NCBI GenBank assembly: GCA_038239485.1
Contig: JBBSET010000005.1
Coordinates: forward strand, 20,155-84,154
Direction: 5' to 3'
From: DASQEH01 sp038239485
GTDB lineage: Bacteria > Actinomycetota > Actinomycetes > Propionibacteriales > Nocardioidaceae
DNA: 64,000 nucleotides
Shown here: in pieces, positions 34,815-42,760 of the stretch
How positions within the stretch are numbered: position 1 is the first letter of the stretch
Layout: each line of letters begins with the position of its first letter
The notes under the pieces: generated by a model
Seen by the model: only the letters and a program-made list of their open reading frames with translations
Told to the model about the DNA's origin: nothing
Databases searched by the model: none
Translations under genes and position numbers: made by a program

Positions 34815-35377
34815 CGCAGTTCAAGGCGAGGCGGCGAGGCGGTGTGTACGTCGTCCTGCCCGTCTATGCCGCGGGGCTGATCGCGAACCTTGCGCGCCAG
34901 CTGGTCGAGCTGCTGAGCGACGGGGAGGTGGCCGAGCAGCCTGGCGCCGACCCGCTGGAAGCGCTGCTCGACTTCGACGCCCCGCGGGAGACGCCCGAGG
35001 ACCCGGCGCTCGGCCGGCTGCTCCCACGGGCGTACGCCGACGACGACGAGGCGGCGGCGGAGTTCCGGCGGTTCACTGAGCGCGGGCTCCGCGAGGGGAA
35101 GGTGAGGGACGCCAAGGTCGTGCTGAGCAAGCTCACCGATGCCGGCGACGGTCTCCCGGACGACTTGGAGTTCGACCTCGACGCCCAGCAGGCGAGGGCC
35201 TGGATGCGCTGCCTCACGGACCTGCGGCTGACTCTCGCGGCCCGGCTCGGGGTTACGGCCGAGGACGAGGGGTTCTGGGAACGTCTGCCGGAGACCGACG
35301 AGCGGTTGCCCGTCTACGAGATCTACGGCTGGCTCGGCTACATCCTCGAGTCGCTCATCGACGTGGTCCGCTACTGA
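34811..35377 (+). CDS. DUF2017 family protein
   Basis: 188 aa, acidic, mostly helical. The family is almost always found directly behind clpS in actinobacteria; function unknown, perhaps linked to proteolysis. The start is fixed by the ATGA overlap with clpS. Conserved-looking features are the C-terminal LRLTLAARLGVTAEDEGFW and YEIYGWLGYILESLIDVV. Confidence 0.88.
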   Translation: MTQFKARRRGGVYVVLPVYAAGLIANLARQLVELLSDGEVAEQPGADPLEALLDFDAPRETPEDPALGRLLPRAYADDDEAAAEFRRFTERGLREGKVRDAKVVLSKLTDAGDGLPDDLEFDLDAQQARAWMRCLTDLRLTLAARLGVTAEDEGFWERLPETDERLPVYEIYGWLGYILESLIDVVRY

Positions 35378-35442
35378 GCGCGGCGCGACGTCTCAGGATG
35401 CGGCCGCGGTCGAGGCTCGACGAGCCAGCTCAGGCGGCCGCC

Positions 35443-35448
35443 TACCCT
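35443..35448 (+). promoter_or_regulatory. -10 box (TACCCT) for mec-cysO-cysM
   Basis: TACCCT lies 6 nt before the GTG start of mec, suggesting a leaderless operon transcript. Confidence 0.45.
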
Positions 35449-35454
35449 GGAAGG

Positions 35455-35883
35455 GTGCTGACCATCGACGAGGAGATCCGCGCGAAGATCGTGGCACATG
35501 CACGTCGCGACCATCCCGACGAGGCTTGCGGAATCGTGGCGGGGTCGGCGGGCACGGACCGGCCGACCCGCTTCGTCGCGATGACGAACGCCGAGCGCTC
35601 GCCGACGTTCTTCCGGTTCGACTCGACCGAGCAGCTCACGGTCTGGCGCGAGATGGACGACCTCGACGAGGTACCGGTCGTGATCTACCACTCGCACACC
35701 GCCACTCCCGCGTACCCGTCCCGCACCGACATCGGGCTGGCGGCCGAGCCTGACGCCCACTACGTTCTCGTCTCGACCACCGAGTGCGGCAACGACGAGG
35801 GGCCGACGGAATTTCGGTCGTTCAGGATTGTTGATGGTGTCGTCACCGAAGAAGAAGTCGAGGTCACCTCCCATGGCAGTTGA
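35455..35883 (+). CDS. mec: JAMM-type zinc peptidase, CysO-cysteine hydrolase (Mec)
   Basis: 142 aa Mov34/MPN/PAD-1 domain. JAMM motif: Glu in PDEACGIVAG, then HSHTATPAYPSRTD (H-x-H...S-x2-D). In Mycobacterium the homologue releases cysteine from the C-terminal glycine of CysO. The neighbouring cysO and cysM genes make the same role very likely. GTG 35455 is chosen from the -10 box and the domain start; longer forms add unrelated sequence. Its 3' end overlaps cysO by 11 bp. Confidence 0.92.
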   Translation: MLTIDEEIRAKIVAHARRDHPDEACGIVAGSAGTDRPTRFVAMTNAERSPTFFRFDSTEQLTVWREMDDLDEVPVVIYHSHTATPAYPSRTDIGLAAEPDAHYVLVSTTECGNDEGPTEFRSFRIVDGVVTEEEVEVTSHGS

Positions 35884-36145
35884 AGTCCGCATCCCCACCA
35901 TCCTGCGTACCTACACGGGTGGGGCGAAGGCCGTCGACGGCAGCGGGTCGACCCTGTCGGAGGTGATCGAGAGCGTGGAGAGCGGGAACCCCGGCATCAA
36001 GGACCGCCTCATCGACGGCGGTGACATCCGGCGGTTCATCAACGTCTACGTCAACGACGAGGACGTCCGGTTCCTGGCCGGCCTCGAGACGCCTATCGAC
36101 GACGGCGACGTGGTCGTGATGCTGCCCGCCGTCGCAGGCGGGTGA
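35873..36145 (+). CDS. cysO: Sulfur carrier protein CysO (ThiS/MoaD family)
   Basis: 90 aa ubiquitin-like fold. It ends in the diglycine (AVAGG) whose thiocarboxylate donates sulfur to CysM. The body has RIPTILRTYTGG, VIESVESGNPGIKDRL, FINVYVNDEDVRFL and the DGDVVVMLPAVAGG tail. Start ATG inside the end of mec. cysM follows 10 bp later, giving the three-gene mec-cysO-cysM operon. The activating enzyme (MoeZ-like) is not in the window. Confidence 0.95.
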   Translation: MAVEVRIPTILRTYTGGAKAVDGSGSTLSEVIESVESGNPGIKDRLIDGGDIRRFINVYVNDEDVRFLAGLETPIDDGDVVVMLPAVAGG

Positions 36146-36155
36146 CAGCGCCCCT

Positions 36156-37103
36156 GTGAGGTTCGACTCGCTGCTCGACTCGGTCGGGGGCACTCCGCTG
36201 ATCGGTCTGCCGCGGTTGTCGCCGACTCCTGATGTGCGTCTCTGGGCGAAGCTGGAGGACCGCAACCCGACCGGGTCCATCAAGGACCGGGCTGCGCTGG
36301 CGATGCTCGTCGACGCCGAGAAGCAGGGCCTGCTGCGACCTGGCTGCACGATCCTCGAACCGACCTCCGGCAACACCGGCATCGCGCTGGCGATGGCGGC
36401 CAAGCTGCGCGGATACCGGCTGGTGTGCGTGATGCCCGAGAACACCTCGGTCGAGCGGCGTCAGCTGCTCGTGATGTGGGGTACTGAGATCGTCACCTCG
36501 CCGGCCGCCGGCGGCTCCAACGAGGCTGTCCGGGTGGCGAAGGAGATCGCGGCGGACCATCCCGACTGGGTGATGCTCTACCAGTACGGCAACCCGGCCA
36601 ACGCTCAGGCCCACTACGAGGGCACCGGCCCCGAGATCCTGGCGGACCTTCCCACGGTCACGCACTTCGTGGCCGGCCTCGGTACGACGGGGACCTTGAT
36701 GGGCGTCGGCCGGTTCTTCCGCGAGCACAAGCCGGGCGTGCGCATCGTCGCCGCCGAGCCCCGGTACGGCGAGCTGGTCTACGGTCTGCGCAACCTCGAC
36801 GAGGGGTTCGTGCCCGAGCTGTATGACCCCGCCCTCATCGACTCCCGGTTCTCGGTGGGGCCACGTGATGCGGTCCGGCGAACGCGCGAGCTGCTGGCGG
36901 AGGAGGGGATCTTCGCGGGGATCTCGACCGGTGCGATCCTGCACGCCGCCCTCGCCCAGGGCGTGAAATGCGTCAAGGCGGGAGAGTCCGCAGATATCGC
37001 CTTCGTCGTCTGTGACGGCGGCTGGAAATACCTGTCGACCGGTGCTTACGAAGGCACCATCGACCAGGCCGAGGATCGCCTCGACGGGCAGCTCTGGGCC
37101 TGA
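36156..37103 (+). CDS. cysM: CysO-dependent cysteine synthase CysM
   Basis: PLP enzyme making cysteine from O-phosphoserine and CysO thiocarboxylate in the mycobacterial pathway, which works under oxidative stress because it uses protein-bound sulfur. 315 aa. The PLP lysine is in RNPTGSIKDRAA, with the substrate loop PTSGNTG and the phosphate-binding GLGTTGTLMG. GTG start. Its position directly behind cysO, and the CysM-like LEDRNPTGS segment, favour CysM over a general CysK. Confidence 0.95.
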   Translation: MRFDSLLDSVGGTPLIGLPRLSPTPDVRLWAKLEDRNPTGSIKDRAALAMLVDAEKQGLLRPGCTILEPTSGNTGIALAMAAKLRGYRLVCVMPENTSVERRQLLVMWGTEIVTSPAAGGSNEAVRVAKEIAADHPDWVMLYQYGNPANAQAHYEGTGPEILADLPTVTHFVAGLGTTGTLMGVGRFFREHKPGVRIVAAEPRYGELVYGLRNLDEGFVPELYDPALIDSRFSVGPRDAVRRTRELLAEEGIFAGISTGAILHAALAQGVKCVKAGESADIAFVVCDGGWKYLSTGAYEGTIDQAEDRLDGQLWA

Positions 37104-37140
37104 GCGCGAGGGTGGCGCGCCGAGGGCGCCCACGCCCAGG

Positions 37141-38187
37141 TCAGGCGGTCAGCTTCTTCTGGAATGTCTGAGCTCGCCCGACGACCACGCAGCCCAGCGC
37201 GTCGTTGACGGCGATCATGTGTGAGTTCGACTCCATGTTCCACGTGTCGAGGGACTCGATCTGCGGCTCGAGCGTCCGTAGCCGCCTCAGCATCTCCAGC
37301 TTGAGCCGCATCCCCAGCCGGTGGCCGCGATGGCCCCGGACCACGGCGGTGTCCTCCTGGAAGCCGAGACGCGGGCGGTCCTCCTCGACGGCGACGATGG
37401 TGTGGCCGCCGAGTTCCCCGTCGGAGCGGCGCCTTGCCAGCAGCCGATGCAGTCTGATGCCGCGCTCGGTCATGGCCCGCTCGTAGCGCCGCAACCGTTC
37501 GGTGTCCCAGCTTTCGTCCTCGATGGCCAGGTCGTCCATCGGTGCGTCGTTCATGGCCCGATGCAGGTCGAGCAGACCCGGCACCACGTCGGCGGGCGCA
37601 GGCGTCGGCAGCACCGCCACGTCGTAGTCGGCGGAGGCTGCGAGGCTCCTGTCGTACAACGCGTCCAGCGTCGGCCAGTCGAGGTCCGCGACCACCAGCC
37701 GGCGCTGCGCCTCGCGCGATGCGACCGTGAAGCCATGGCGCAGCCAGAGCTTCTCGGCGTCGCTCCCCAGCCAGCCGCCGCCGAGGAGGAGCGAGCGGCC
37801 GGCTCCTCGTATCATCGCCATCCCGCGGGCCAACAGCTCGTCGTCGACGCCGGCGCCGCGGTAGTGGGGGTGCACCGCGATGTCGATGCCTGCCAGGTCC
37901 AGGTTGTCCCACTCCGGAAAGTCCAGCTCGGCGAACCCGATGAGATGGCTCTGCCCGCCCGACCCGTCGACCGCGCCGAACAGGTGCGTACTCGGTCGGT
38001 CCGCGTGCCCGTACCGCAGCCTGCGCTGCAGATGTCCTCCCGAGACCGGGTGAAGATGAGGGGCGTCGACACGCGCGGCCGCATTGCTCAGGTCCGCAAG
38101 CGCCTCAGCCACATCGTCGGGCACCGACGCTGGGTCGATGACGTCGATCTGCATCGTGCCATCGAAGCACCAGCGCACGGCGGGCAC
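37141..38187 (-). CDS. Tandem GNAT family N-acetyltransferase
   Basis: 348 aa with two GNAT domains. The first (about residues 10-170) has the acetyl-CoA region HYRGAGVDDELLARGM; the second (about 190-348) has VVRGHRGHRLGMRLKLEML, a good Q/RxxGxG/A loop, and the C-terminal NALGC. This two-domain plan is shared by many actinobacterial acetyltransferases, including mycothiol synthase, but specific MshD residues were not verified. The start may be GTG 38187 (AAGGTGG upstream) or ATG 38154. Confidence 0.82.
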   Translation of the reverse strand: MPAVRWCFDGTMQIDVIDPASVPDDVAEALADLSNAAARVDAPHLHPVSGGHLQRRLRYGHADRPSTHLFGAVDGSGGQSHLIGFAELDFPEWDNLDLAGIDIAVHPHYRGAGVDDELLARGMAMIRGAGRSLLLGGGWLGSDAEKLWLRHGFTVASREAQRRLVVADLDWPTLDALYDRSLAASADYDVAVLPTPAPADVVPGLLDLHRAMNDAPMDDLAIEDESWDTERLRRYERAMTERGIRLHRLLARRRSDGELGGHTIVAVEEDRPRLGFQEDTAVVRGHRGHRLGMRLKLEMLRRLRTLEPQIESLDTWNMESNSHMIAVNDALGCVVVGRAQTFQKKLTA

Positions 38188-38273
38188 GAGTCATTTTCCA
38201 CCTTAAGGGTGCCTGAGAGCGGCGTCACGTGTGGCGTGGCTCGCATTGAGCCCGTTCAGTGGTCCCGTCGCCG

Positions 38274-38279
38274 TAGCCT
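38274..38279 (+). promoter_or_regulatory. -10 box (TAGCCT) for murI
   Basis: TAGCCT lies 7 nt before the GTG start, consistent with a leaderless transcript. Confidence 0.42.
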
Positions 38280-38286
38280 TCTGGAC

Positions 38287-39093
38287 GTGGCAGACGCGCC
38301 GATCGGCATTTTCGACTCGGGCTTCGGGGGACTCACCGTGGCCCGAGCCGTTCTCGACCAATTGCCGCACGAGCCGATCCTGTACCTCGGTGACACCGCC
38401 CGCCAGCCGTACGGAACCAAGCCCATCGGCGAGGTTCGCGAGTACGCGCTGGAGTGCCTTGACCATCTGGTCGCGCAGGGCGTGAAGGCGCTCGTCATCG
38501 CGTGCAACTCTGCCAGCGCGGCGGTGCTGCGAGACGCCCGGGAGCGCTACGACGTACCCGTCGTCGAGGTGATCTTCCCGGCCACCCGACGTGCGGTCGC
38601 CGCCACCCGGACGGGCCACGTCGGGGTGATCTGCACGTCGGCGACCAAGGCCTCGATGGCCTATGACGACGCATTCGCCGCCGCGCCCCAGGTCAGGCTC
38701 ACCACCGGGGCCTGCCCGCTGTTCGTCGACTTCGTCGAGCGGGGCGTGACGAGCGGGCCGGACCTCATCGGGGTCGCGCAGGCCTACCTTCGGCCGATGG
38801 TGGCCGATGGCGTCGACACTCTCGTTCTGGGCTGCACCCACTACCCGCTCCTGACGGGTGTCATCTCCTACGTGCTGGGTGACGGCGTCACATTGGTGTC
38901 CAGCGCCGAGGAGACGGCCAAGGACGTCTACAAGGTGCTGGTGAGCCGAGGGCTAGAGCGGCGGCCGGACCTGCCCGATCCCGTGCACCGGTTCCTCACG
39001 ACCGGTCAGCCGCCGGAGTTCCGTGAGATCGGCCGCCGGTTCCTCGGCCCTGAGCTCGACGTCGTCGAGCAGTTCGCTTGGGTGAGCGTATGA
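38287..39093 (+). CDS. murI: Glutamate racemase
   Basis: Makes D-glutamate for peptidoglycan. 268 aa. Substrate-binding IGIFDSGFGGLTVARA at the start, and the two catalytic Cys in VIACNSASAA (about residue 76) and LGCTHYPLL (about residue 187). GTG 38287 gives the standard N-terminus; a much longer in-frame extension antisense to the GNAT gene is not real. It overlaps the next gene by 4 bp (ATGA). Confidence 0.95.
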   Translation: MADAPIGIFDSGFGGLTVARAVLDQLPHEPILYLGDTARQPYGTKPIGEVREYALECLDHLVAQGVKALVIACNSASAAVLRDARERYDVPVVEVIFPATRRAVAATRTGHVGVICTSATKASMAYDDAFAAAPQVRLTTGACPLFVDFVERGVTSGPDLIGVAQAYLRPMVADGVDTLVLGCTHYPLLTGVISYVLGDGVTLVSSAEETAKDVYKVLVSRGLERRPDLPDPVHRFLTTGQPPEFREIGRRFLGPELDVVEQFAWVSV

Positions 39094-39848
39094 AGCTCAC
39101 CATCGTCGGCTGCTCGGGGTCGTTCCCGGGACCGGACTCGGCGGCGTCGTGCTACCTGGTCGAGGCGGAGTACCGAGGCGACGTGTTCCGGATCGTGCTC
39201 GACCTCGGCAGCGGCGCGCTCGGCTCGCTTCAGCGATACACCCCGCTGGAGTCGATCGACGCCGTCGTGCTCTCGCACCTGCACGCCGACCACTGCCTCG
39301 ACATGTGCGGCTTCTTCGTGGTGCGGAGGTACCACCCCGACGGCGCGATGGGCGAACTGCCCGTCTACGGTCCGGAGGGGACGGGCGACCGGATCGCCCG
39401 AGCCTACGACATGGACTCCGCGGAGCAGATGAAGGACGAGTTCGACTTCCGGGTCTTCCCGGCCGACAAGTTCGAGATCGGCCCGTTCACGGTGTCGGTG
39501 GCTGAGGTGGACCACCCGGTCGCCGCGTTCGCGATCAAGCTGACCGACGGGGACCACACGCTGGTCTACTCAGGCGACACCGCCCGGTGCCGTTCCATCG
39601 AGCGGTTCGCAGCCGGTGCTGACATGTTGCTGGCCGAAGCGTCCTTCCTCGCGTCGGTCGACAACCCGCCGCACCTCCATATGACCGGTGGCGAGGCGGC
39701 AGGAGTGGCCGAACGCGCCGGCGTCGGCCGGCTCGTGCTGACTCACGTGCCGCCCTGGTACTCGCCGGACGTCGTCCTGGCCGAGGCTGCGCCGCGCTTC
39801 AGCGGACACACCGTCCTCGCCACGCCGGGGGCCGTCTTCGACGTGTGA
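39090..39848 (+). CDS. MBL-fold metallophosphodiesterase (Rv1339-like)
   Basis: 252 aa metallo-beta-lactamase fold. Metal motif HLHADHCLD (HxHxDH), with Asp in SGDTARC and His in LTHVPPWY completing the two-metal site. The syntenic mycobacterial gene Rv1339 (between murI and rph) has been reported to be an atypical cAMP phosphodiesterase, so a cyclic nucleotide role is likely by synteny (inference). The RNase Z exosite is absent. Confidence 0.88.
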   Translation: MKLTIVGCSGSFPGPDSAASCYLVEAEYRGDVFRIVLDLGSGALGSLQRYTPLESIDAVVLSHLHADHCLDMCGFFVVRRYHPDGAMGELPVYGPEGTGDRIARAYDMDSAEQMKDEFDFRVFPADKFEIGPFTVSVAEVDHPVAAFAIKLTDGDHTLVYSGDTARCRSIERFAAGADMLLAEASFLASVDNPPHLHMTGGEAAGVAERAGVGRLVLTHVPPWYSPDVVLAEAAPRFSGHTVLATPGAVFDV

Positions 39849-39929
39849 GTCACCAGCAGGCGTAGCGTAAGGCCTTCGTGGATGCGAAGGCGACACAGAC
39901 TCTGCGACGCATGGCGCGCGACGGCACCG

Positions 39930-39935
39930 TAGGGT
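39930..39935 (+). promoter_or_regulatory. -10 box (TAGGGT) for rph-rdgB
   Basis: TAGGGT lies 6 nt before the ATG of rph, consistent with a leaderless transcript of the rph-rdgB pair. Confidence 0.45.
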
Positions 39936-39941
39936 CGCGGC

Positions 39942-40661
39942 ATGACCCGCGCAGACGGCCGTAGCGCCGACCAGCTCCGTCCGATCACCATCAGCCGCAA
40001 CTGGCTCGACCACGCCGCCGGCTCGGTGCTCGTGGAGTTCGGGCGGACCCGGGTCCTGTGCGCGGCCAGCGCCAGCACCGGGGTGCCGCGGTGGCGCAAG
40101 GACAGCGGTCTGGGTTGGGTCACCGCGGAGTACGCGATGCTGCCGAGCTCGACGCATACCCGGTCGGACCGCGAGTCCGTCAAGGGCCGCATCGGCGGGC
40201 GTACCCACGAGATCTCGCGGCTCATCGGTCGCTCGCTACGAGCCGTGATCGACTACAAGGCACTCGGGGAGAACACGATCGTGCTCGACTGCGACGTCCT
40301 CCAGGCCGACGGCGGCACCCGGACGGCGGCCATCACCGGCGCGTACGTCGCGCTGGCCGATGCGGTCGCCCATCTCCGCGGCAAAGGCGTCCTGGCCGGA
40401 GAGCCGTTGACCGGCTCGGTGTCGGCGGTCTCGGTCGGGATCATCGACGGCGAGCCGCGGCTGGACCTGCCCTACGAGGAGGACGTCCGGGCCGAGACCG
40501 ACATGAACGTCGTGATGACCGGACAGGGTGCCTTCATCGAGATCCAGGGCACCGCCGAAGGAGCGCCGTTCGACCGCACCCAGCTGGACTCGCTGCTCGA
40601 CCTCGCCGTCGCCGGATGCGCCGAGCTTGGCGCCATCCAGAGGCAGGCCCTGGCGTCGTGA
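39942..40661 (+). CDS. rph: Ribonuclease PH
   Basis: Phosphorolytic 3'-5' exonuclease trimming tRNA precursors. 239 aa, normal length. Family features: LRPITISRNWLDHAAGSVLVEFG at the start, GWVTAEYAMLPSSTHTR, the phosphate-binding GRTHEISRLIGRSLRA, DCDVLQADGGTRTA, and DLPYEEDVRAETDMNVV. Its stop overlaps the rdgB start (GTGA). Confidence 0.96.
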   Translation: MTRADGRSADQLRPITISRNWLDHAAGSVLVEFGRTRVLCAASASTGVPRWRKDSGLGWVTAEYAMLPSSTHTRSDRESVKGRIGGRTHEISRLIGRSLRAVIDYKALGENTIVLDCDVLQADGGTRTAAITGAYVALADAVAHLRGKGVLAGEPLTGSVSAVSVGIIDGEPRLDLPYEEDVRAETDMNVVMTGQGAFIEIQGTAEGAPFDRTQLDSLLDLAVAGCAELGAIQRQALAS

Positions 40662-41281
40662 GACAGGTCTTCCTCGCCTCGCGCAACCCCAAGAAGATCG
40701 AGGAGCTTCGACGCGTGCTGGGCCGAGTGGTGCCCGAGCTGAAGGTCCTGGGGCTCGCCGACGTCGACCCGTACGACGAACCTGCCGAGACCGAGCCGAC
40801 CTTCGAGGGCAACGCGCTGATCAAGGCCAGAGCTGGTGCACAGGCCACCGGGCTGCCCTCACTCGCCGACGACAGCGGCCTGTGCGTGGACGCCCTGAAC
40901 GGCATGCCGGGGGTGTTGTCGGCGCGCTGGGCGGGAGCGGCGAAGGACGACGCCGCCAACAACGCGCTGCTGCTGGCCCAGCTCGAGGACGTGCCGGACA
41001 ACCGCCGGACCGGACGCTTCCGCTGCGCCGTCGCTGTCAGCTTCGGTACCGGCGACGAGGCAGTCGAGTTCGGCGAGATGAGCGGATCGATCCTGCGCCG
41101 GCCGCGCGGAGACGGTGGCTTCGGCTACGACCCGCTGTTCGTGCCGGACGGGTACGACCGGACCAGCGCCGAATTGACCGCTGAGGAGAAGGACGAGATC
41201 TCCCACCGCGGCCAGTCGCTGCGGGCGATCGCACCCCTCGTCGCCGCCAACCTGCTCCGACCCATCGCCTCGCCGGACTGA
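40658..41281 (+). CDS. rdgB: Non-canonical purine NTP pyrophosphatase (RdgB/HAM1)
   Basis: Removes dITP, XTP and related nucleotides from the pool. 207 aa. FLASRNPKKIEEL (SxNxxK nucleotide site), TFEGNALIKARA, catalytic LADDSGLCVDALNG, and GFGYDPLFVPDG are all standard. GTG start overlapping the rph stop by 4 bp. A tRNA gene on the other strand follows 14 bp after the stop. Confidence 0.96.
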   Translation: MRQVFLASRNPKKIEELRRVLGRVVPELKVLGLADVDPYDEPAETEPTFEGNALIKARAGAQATGLPSLADDSGLCVDALNGMPGVLSARWAGAAKDDAANNALLLAQLEDVPDNRRTGRFRCAVAVSFGTGDEAVEFGEMSGSILRRPRGDGGFGYDPLFVPDGYDRTSAELTAEEKDEISHRGQSLRAIAPLVAANLLRPIASPD

Positions 41282-41295
41282 TCAGCAGGCACAAC

Positions 41296-41372
41296 TGGTG
41301 CGGCCGGTGAGATTCGAACTCACACTGTCAGGTTCCTAAGACCTGTGCCTCCTGCCGTTGGGCTACGGCCGC
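41296..41372 (-). tRNA. tRNA with UAG anticodon (Leu by codon) but class I shape
   Basis: 77 nt including an encoded CCA. Acceptor stem GCGGCCG/CGGCCGC (7 bp), anticodon stem CAGGT/ACCTG around the loop CTTAGGA, T-arm GTGAG-TTCGAAT-CTCAC, discriminator A. The anticodon reads UAG, which would decode CUA as leucine. However, the variable region is only 5 nt (ACAGT), whereas bacterial tRNA-Leu normally has a long extra arm. The amino acid is therefore uncertain. Confidence 0.88.
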
Positions 41373-41426
41373 CGCTTGGCAGAGCCTACGCAGATCCGCT
41401 CCGGCAGACCCATATTTCGGCCGGCG

Positions 41427-41891
41427 TCAGCCGACCAGCTCGGCTCGCAGGCGCGCCACATGCCCGGTGGCCTTCACGTTGTACATCGCCCGCTCGACGG
41501 TCCCGTCCTCGCCGATGACGAAGGTGGAGCGGATGACTCCGATGGTCGTCCTGCCGTAGAGCGTCTTCTCGCCCCAGGCGCCGTAGGCCTCGAGCACGGA
41601 CTTGTCGGGGTCGGACAGCAACGGGAAGGTGAGGCCGTCCCGCGCCCGGAACTCAGCCAGCTGCTCCGGCTGGTCCGGCGACAGGCCCACCACTGTGAAC
41701 CCGGCTGAGCTCAGAGATTCCAGTGAGTCACGGAAGTCGCACGCCTGAGTCGTACAGCCCGGCGTCATCGCGGCCGGGTAGACGTACAGGATGACCTTCT
41801 TGCCCCGCAGGTCGGACAGGCTCACCGACTGGCCGGTGTCGTCGGACAGGGTGAAGTCCGGAGCAGTGTCGCCAGTGTCGAGTCGGGTCAT
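41427..41891 (-). CDS. bcp: Thioredoxin-dependent peroxiredoxin (Bcp/PrxQ)
   Basis: Reduces hydrogen peroxide and organic peroxides. 154 aa. The peroxidatic Cys46 in MTPGCTTQ and the resolving Cys51 (CxxxxC) mark the PrxQ type. The Arg of the active site is in the C-terminal part (GVIRSTFVIG). Divergent from the DUF3618 gene. Confidence 0.94.
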   Translation of the reverse strand: MTRLDTGDTAPDFTLSDDTGQSVSLSDLRGKKVILYVYPAAMTPGCTTQACDFRDSLESLSSAGFTVVGLSPDQPEQLAEFRARDGLTFPLLSDPDKSVLEAYGAWGEKTLYGRTTIGVIRSTFVIGEDGTVERAMYNVKATGHVARLRAELVG

Positions 41892-42121
41892 CGGTCGTCT
41901 CCGGTCGTGATTCGAGCGATCGCGGCGCGAGCTGTCGCCTCGCCGTGGGCAGTCGTGTGGCTCGCAACCTGGTGCTGTCTGCCAGGTGCTGTCAGCGAGT
42001 TTGCCACGCCGACCAGGCTCGGTCTCAACGGAGTCGGCTGTATCACGTCGCGGCCGGCTATGTCGGCGTCCGCCCGGCAGACGTGCGAGACTTGCAGCCG
42101 CATACGAACGCAGGAGGTTAT

Positions 42122-42376
42122 GTGAGCCCGGCAGACCGGACGCCTGAGCAGATCGCAGCTGATATCGCCACGACCCGCAACCGTCTTGCTGGCACGATCG
42201 ACCAGCTGATGTATCGCGCCCAGCCCAAGACCATCCTCCAGCGGCAGGTGGCGAGCACGAAGGCGTCGTTCTACGACAGTCAGGGTTCCCTCAAGAGGGA
42301 CAAGGTCGCCATCATCGCCGGAGCCGTCGTCGGGGTCGTGGTGTTGATCGTCGGCATTCGCAAGATCGCCGGTTGA
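42122..42376 (+). CDS. DUF3618 membrane protein
   Basis: 84 aa. The N-terminal DUF3618 segment (RTPEQIAADIATTRNRLAGTIDQLMYRAQPKTILQRQ) is followed by one C-terminal transmembrane helix (VAIIAGAVVGVVVLIVGI). Small actinobacterial family of unknown function. GTG 42122 is chosen for the AGGAGG 4 nt upstream; the spacing is short. The overlapping ATG is followed at once by a stop. Confidence 0.8.
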   Translation: MSPADRTPEQIAADIATTRNRLAGTIDQLMYRAQPKTILQRQVASTKASFYDSQGSLKRDKVAIIAGAVVGVVVLIVGIRKIAG

Positions 42377-42404
42377 CCATCGCCCGCACGCTCGCTCACA
42401 CCCG

Positions 42405-42746
42405 ATGACGCCCTCGTCGCGACCGCTCCACGACAAGCTGCCTATCCGGATGCTGCACGACCGGGTGCTGGTGTCACTCGACTCAGAGTCCGGCGAGCGC
42501 AGGTCGACGGCGGGCATCGTGATTCCCGCGACCGCGCAGATGGGGCGGCGACTGGCGTGGGGCAAAGTCGTCGGCCTCGGCTCGAACGTCCGAACGGTCG
42601 AGATCGGGGACCGGGTGCTGTTCGACCCCGAGGAGAAGGCCGAGATCGAGGTACGCGGCGAACTCTTCATCCTGCTGCGCGAGCGTGACCTCCATGCCGT
42701 GGCCTCGGAGCGTCTCGAGGACGGCCAGACCGGCCTCTACCTGTAG
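42405..42746 (+). CDS. GroES-like co-chaperonin, atypical
   Basis: 113 aa GroES barrel: IRMLHDRVLVSLD, STAGIVIPATAQ (the mobile-loop region that contacts GroEL), GKVVGLG, VEIGDRVLFD. It differs from the main GroES in its N-terminal extension, a different mobile loop and a C-terminal tail, and no groEL is adjacent. Probably a second, specialised GroES paralogue (inference). It follows the DUF3618 gene by 28 bp. Confidence 0.8.
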   Translation: MTPSSRPLHDKLPIRMLHDRVLVSLDSESGERRSTAGIVIPATAQMGRRLAWGKVVGLGSNVRTVEIGDRVLFDPEEKAEIEVRGELFILLRERDLHAVASERLEDGQTGLYL

Positions 42747-42760
42747 TCCCCGCGCCAGTC

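Noticed and set aside
37321..38286. Long in-frame extension of murI
   Set aside because: It is antisense to the GNAT gene and precedes the canonical IGIFDSGFGG start; a leaderless promoter marks GTG 38287.
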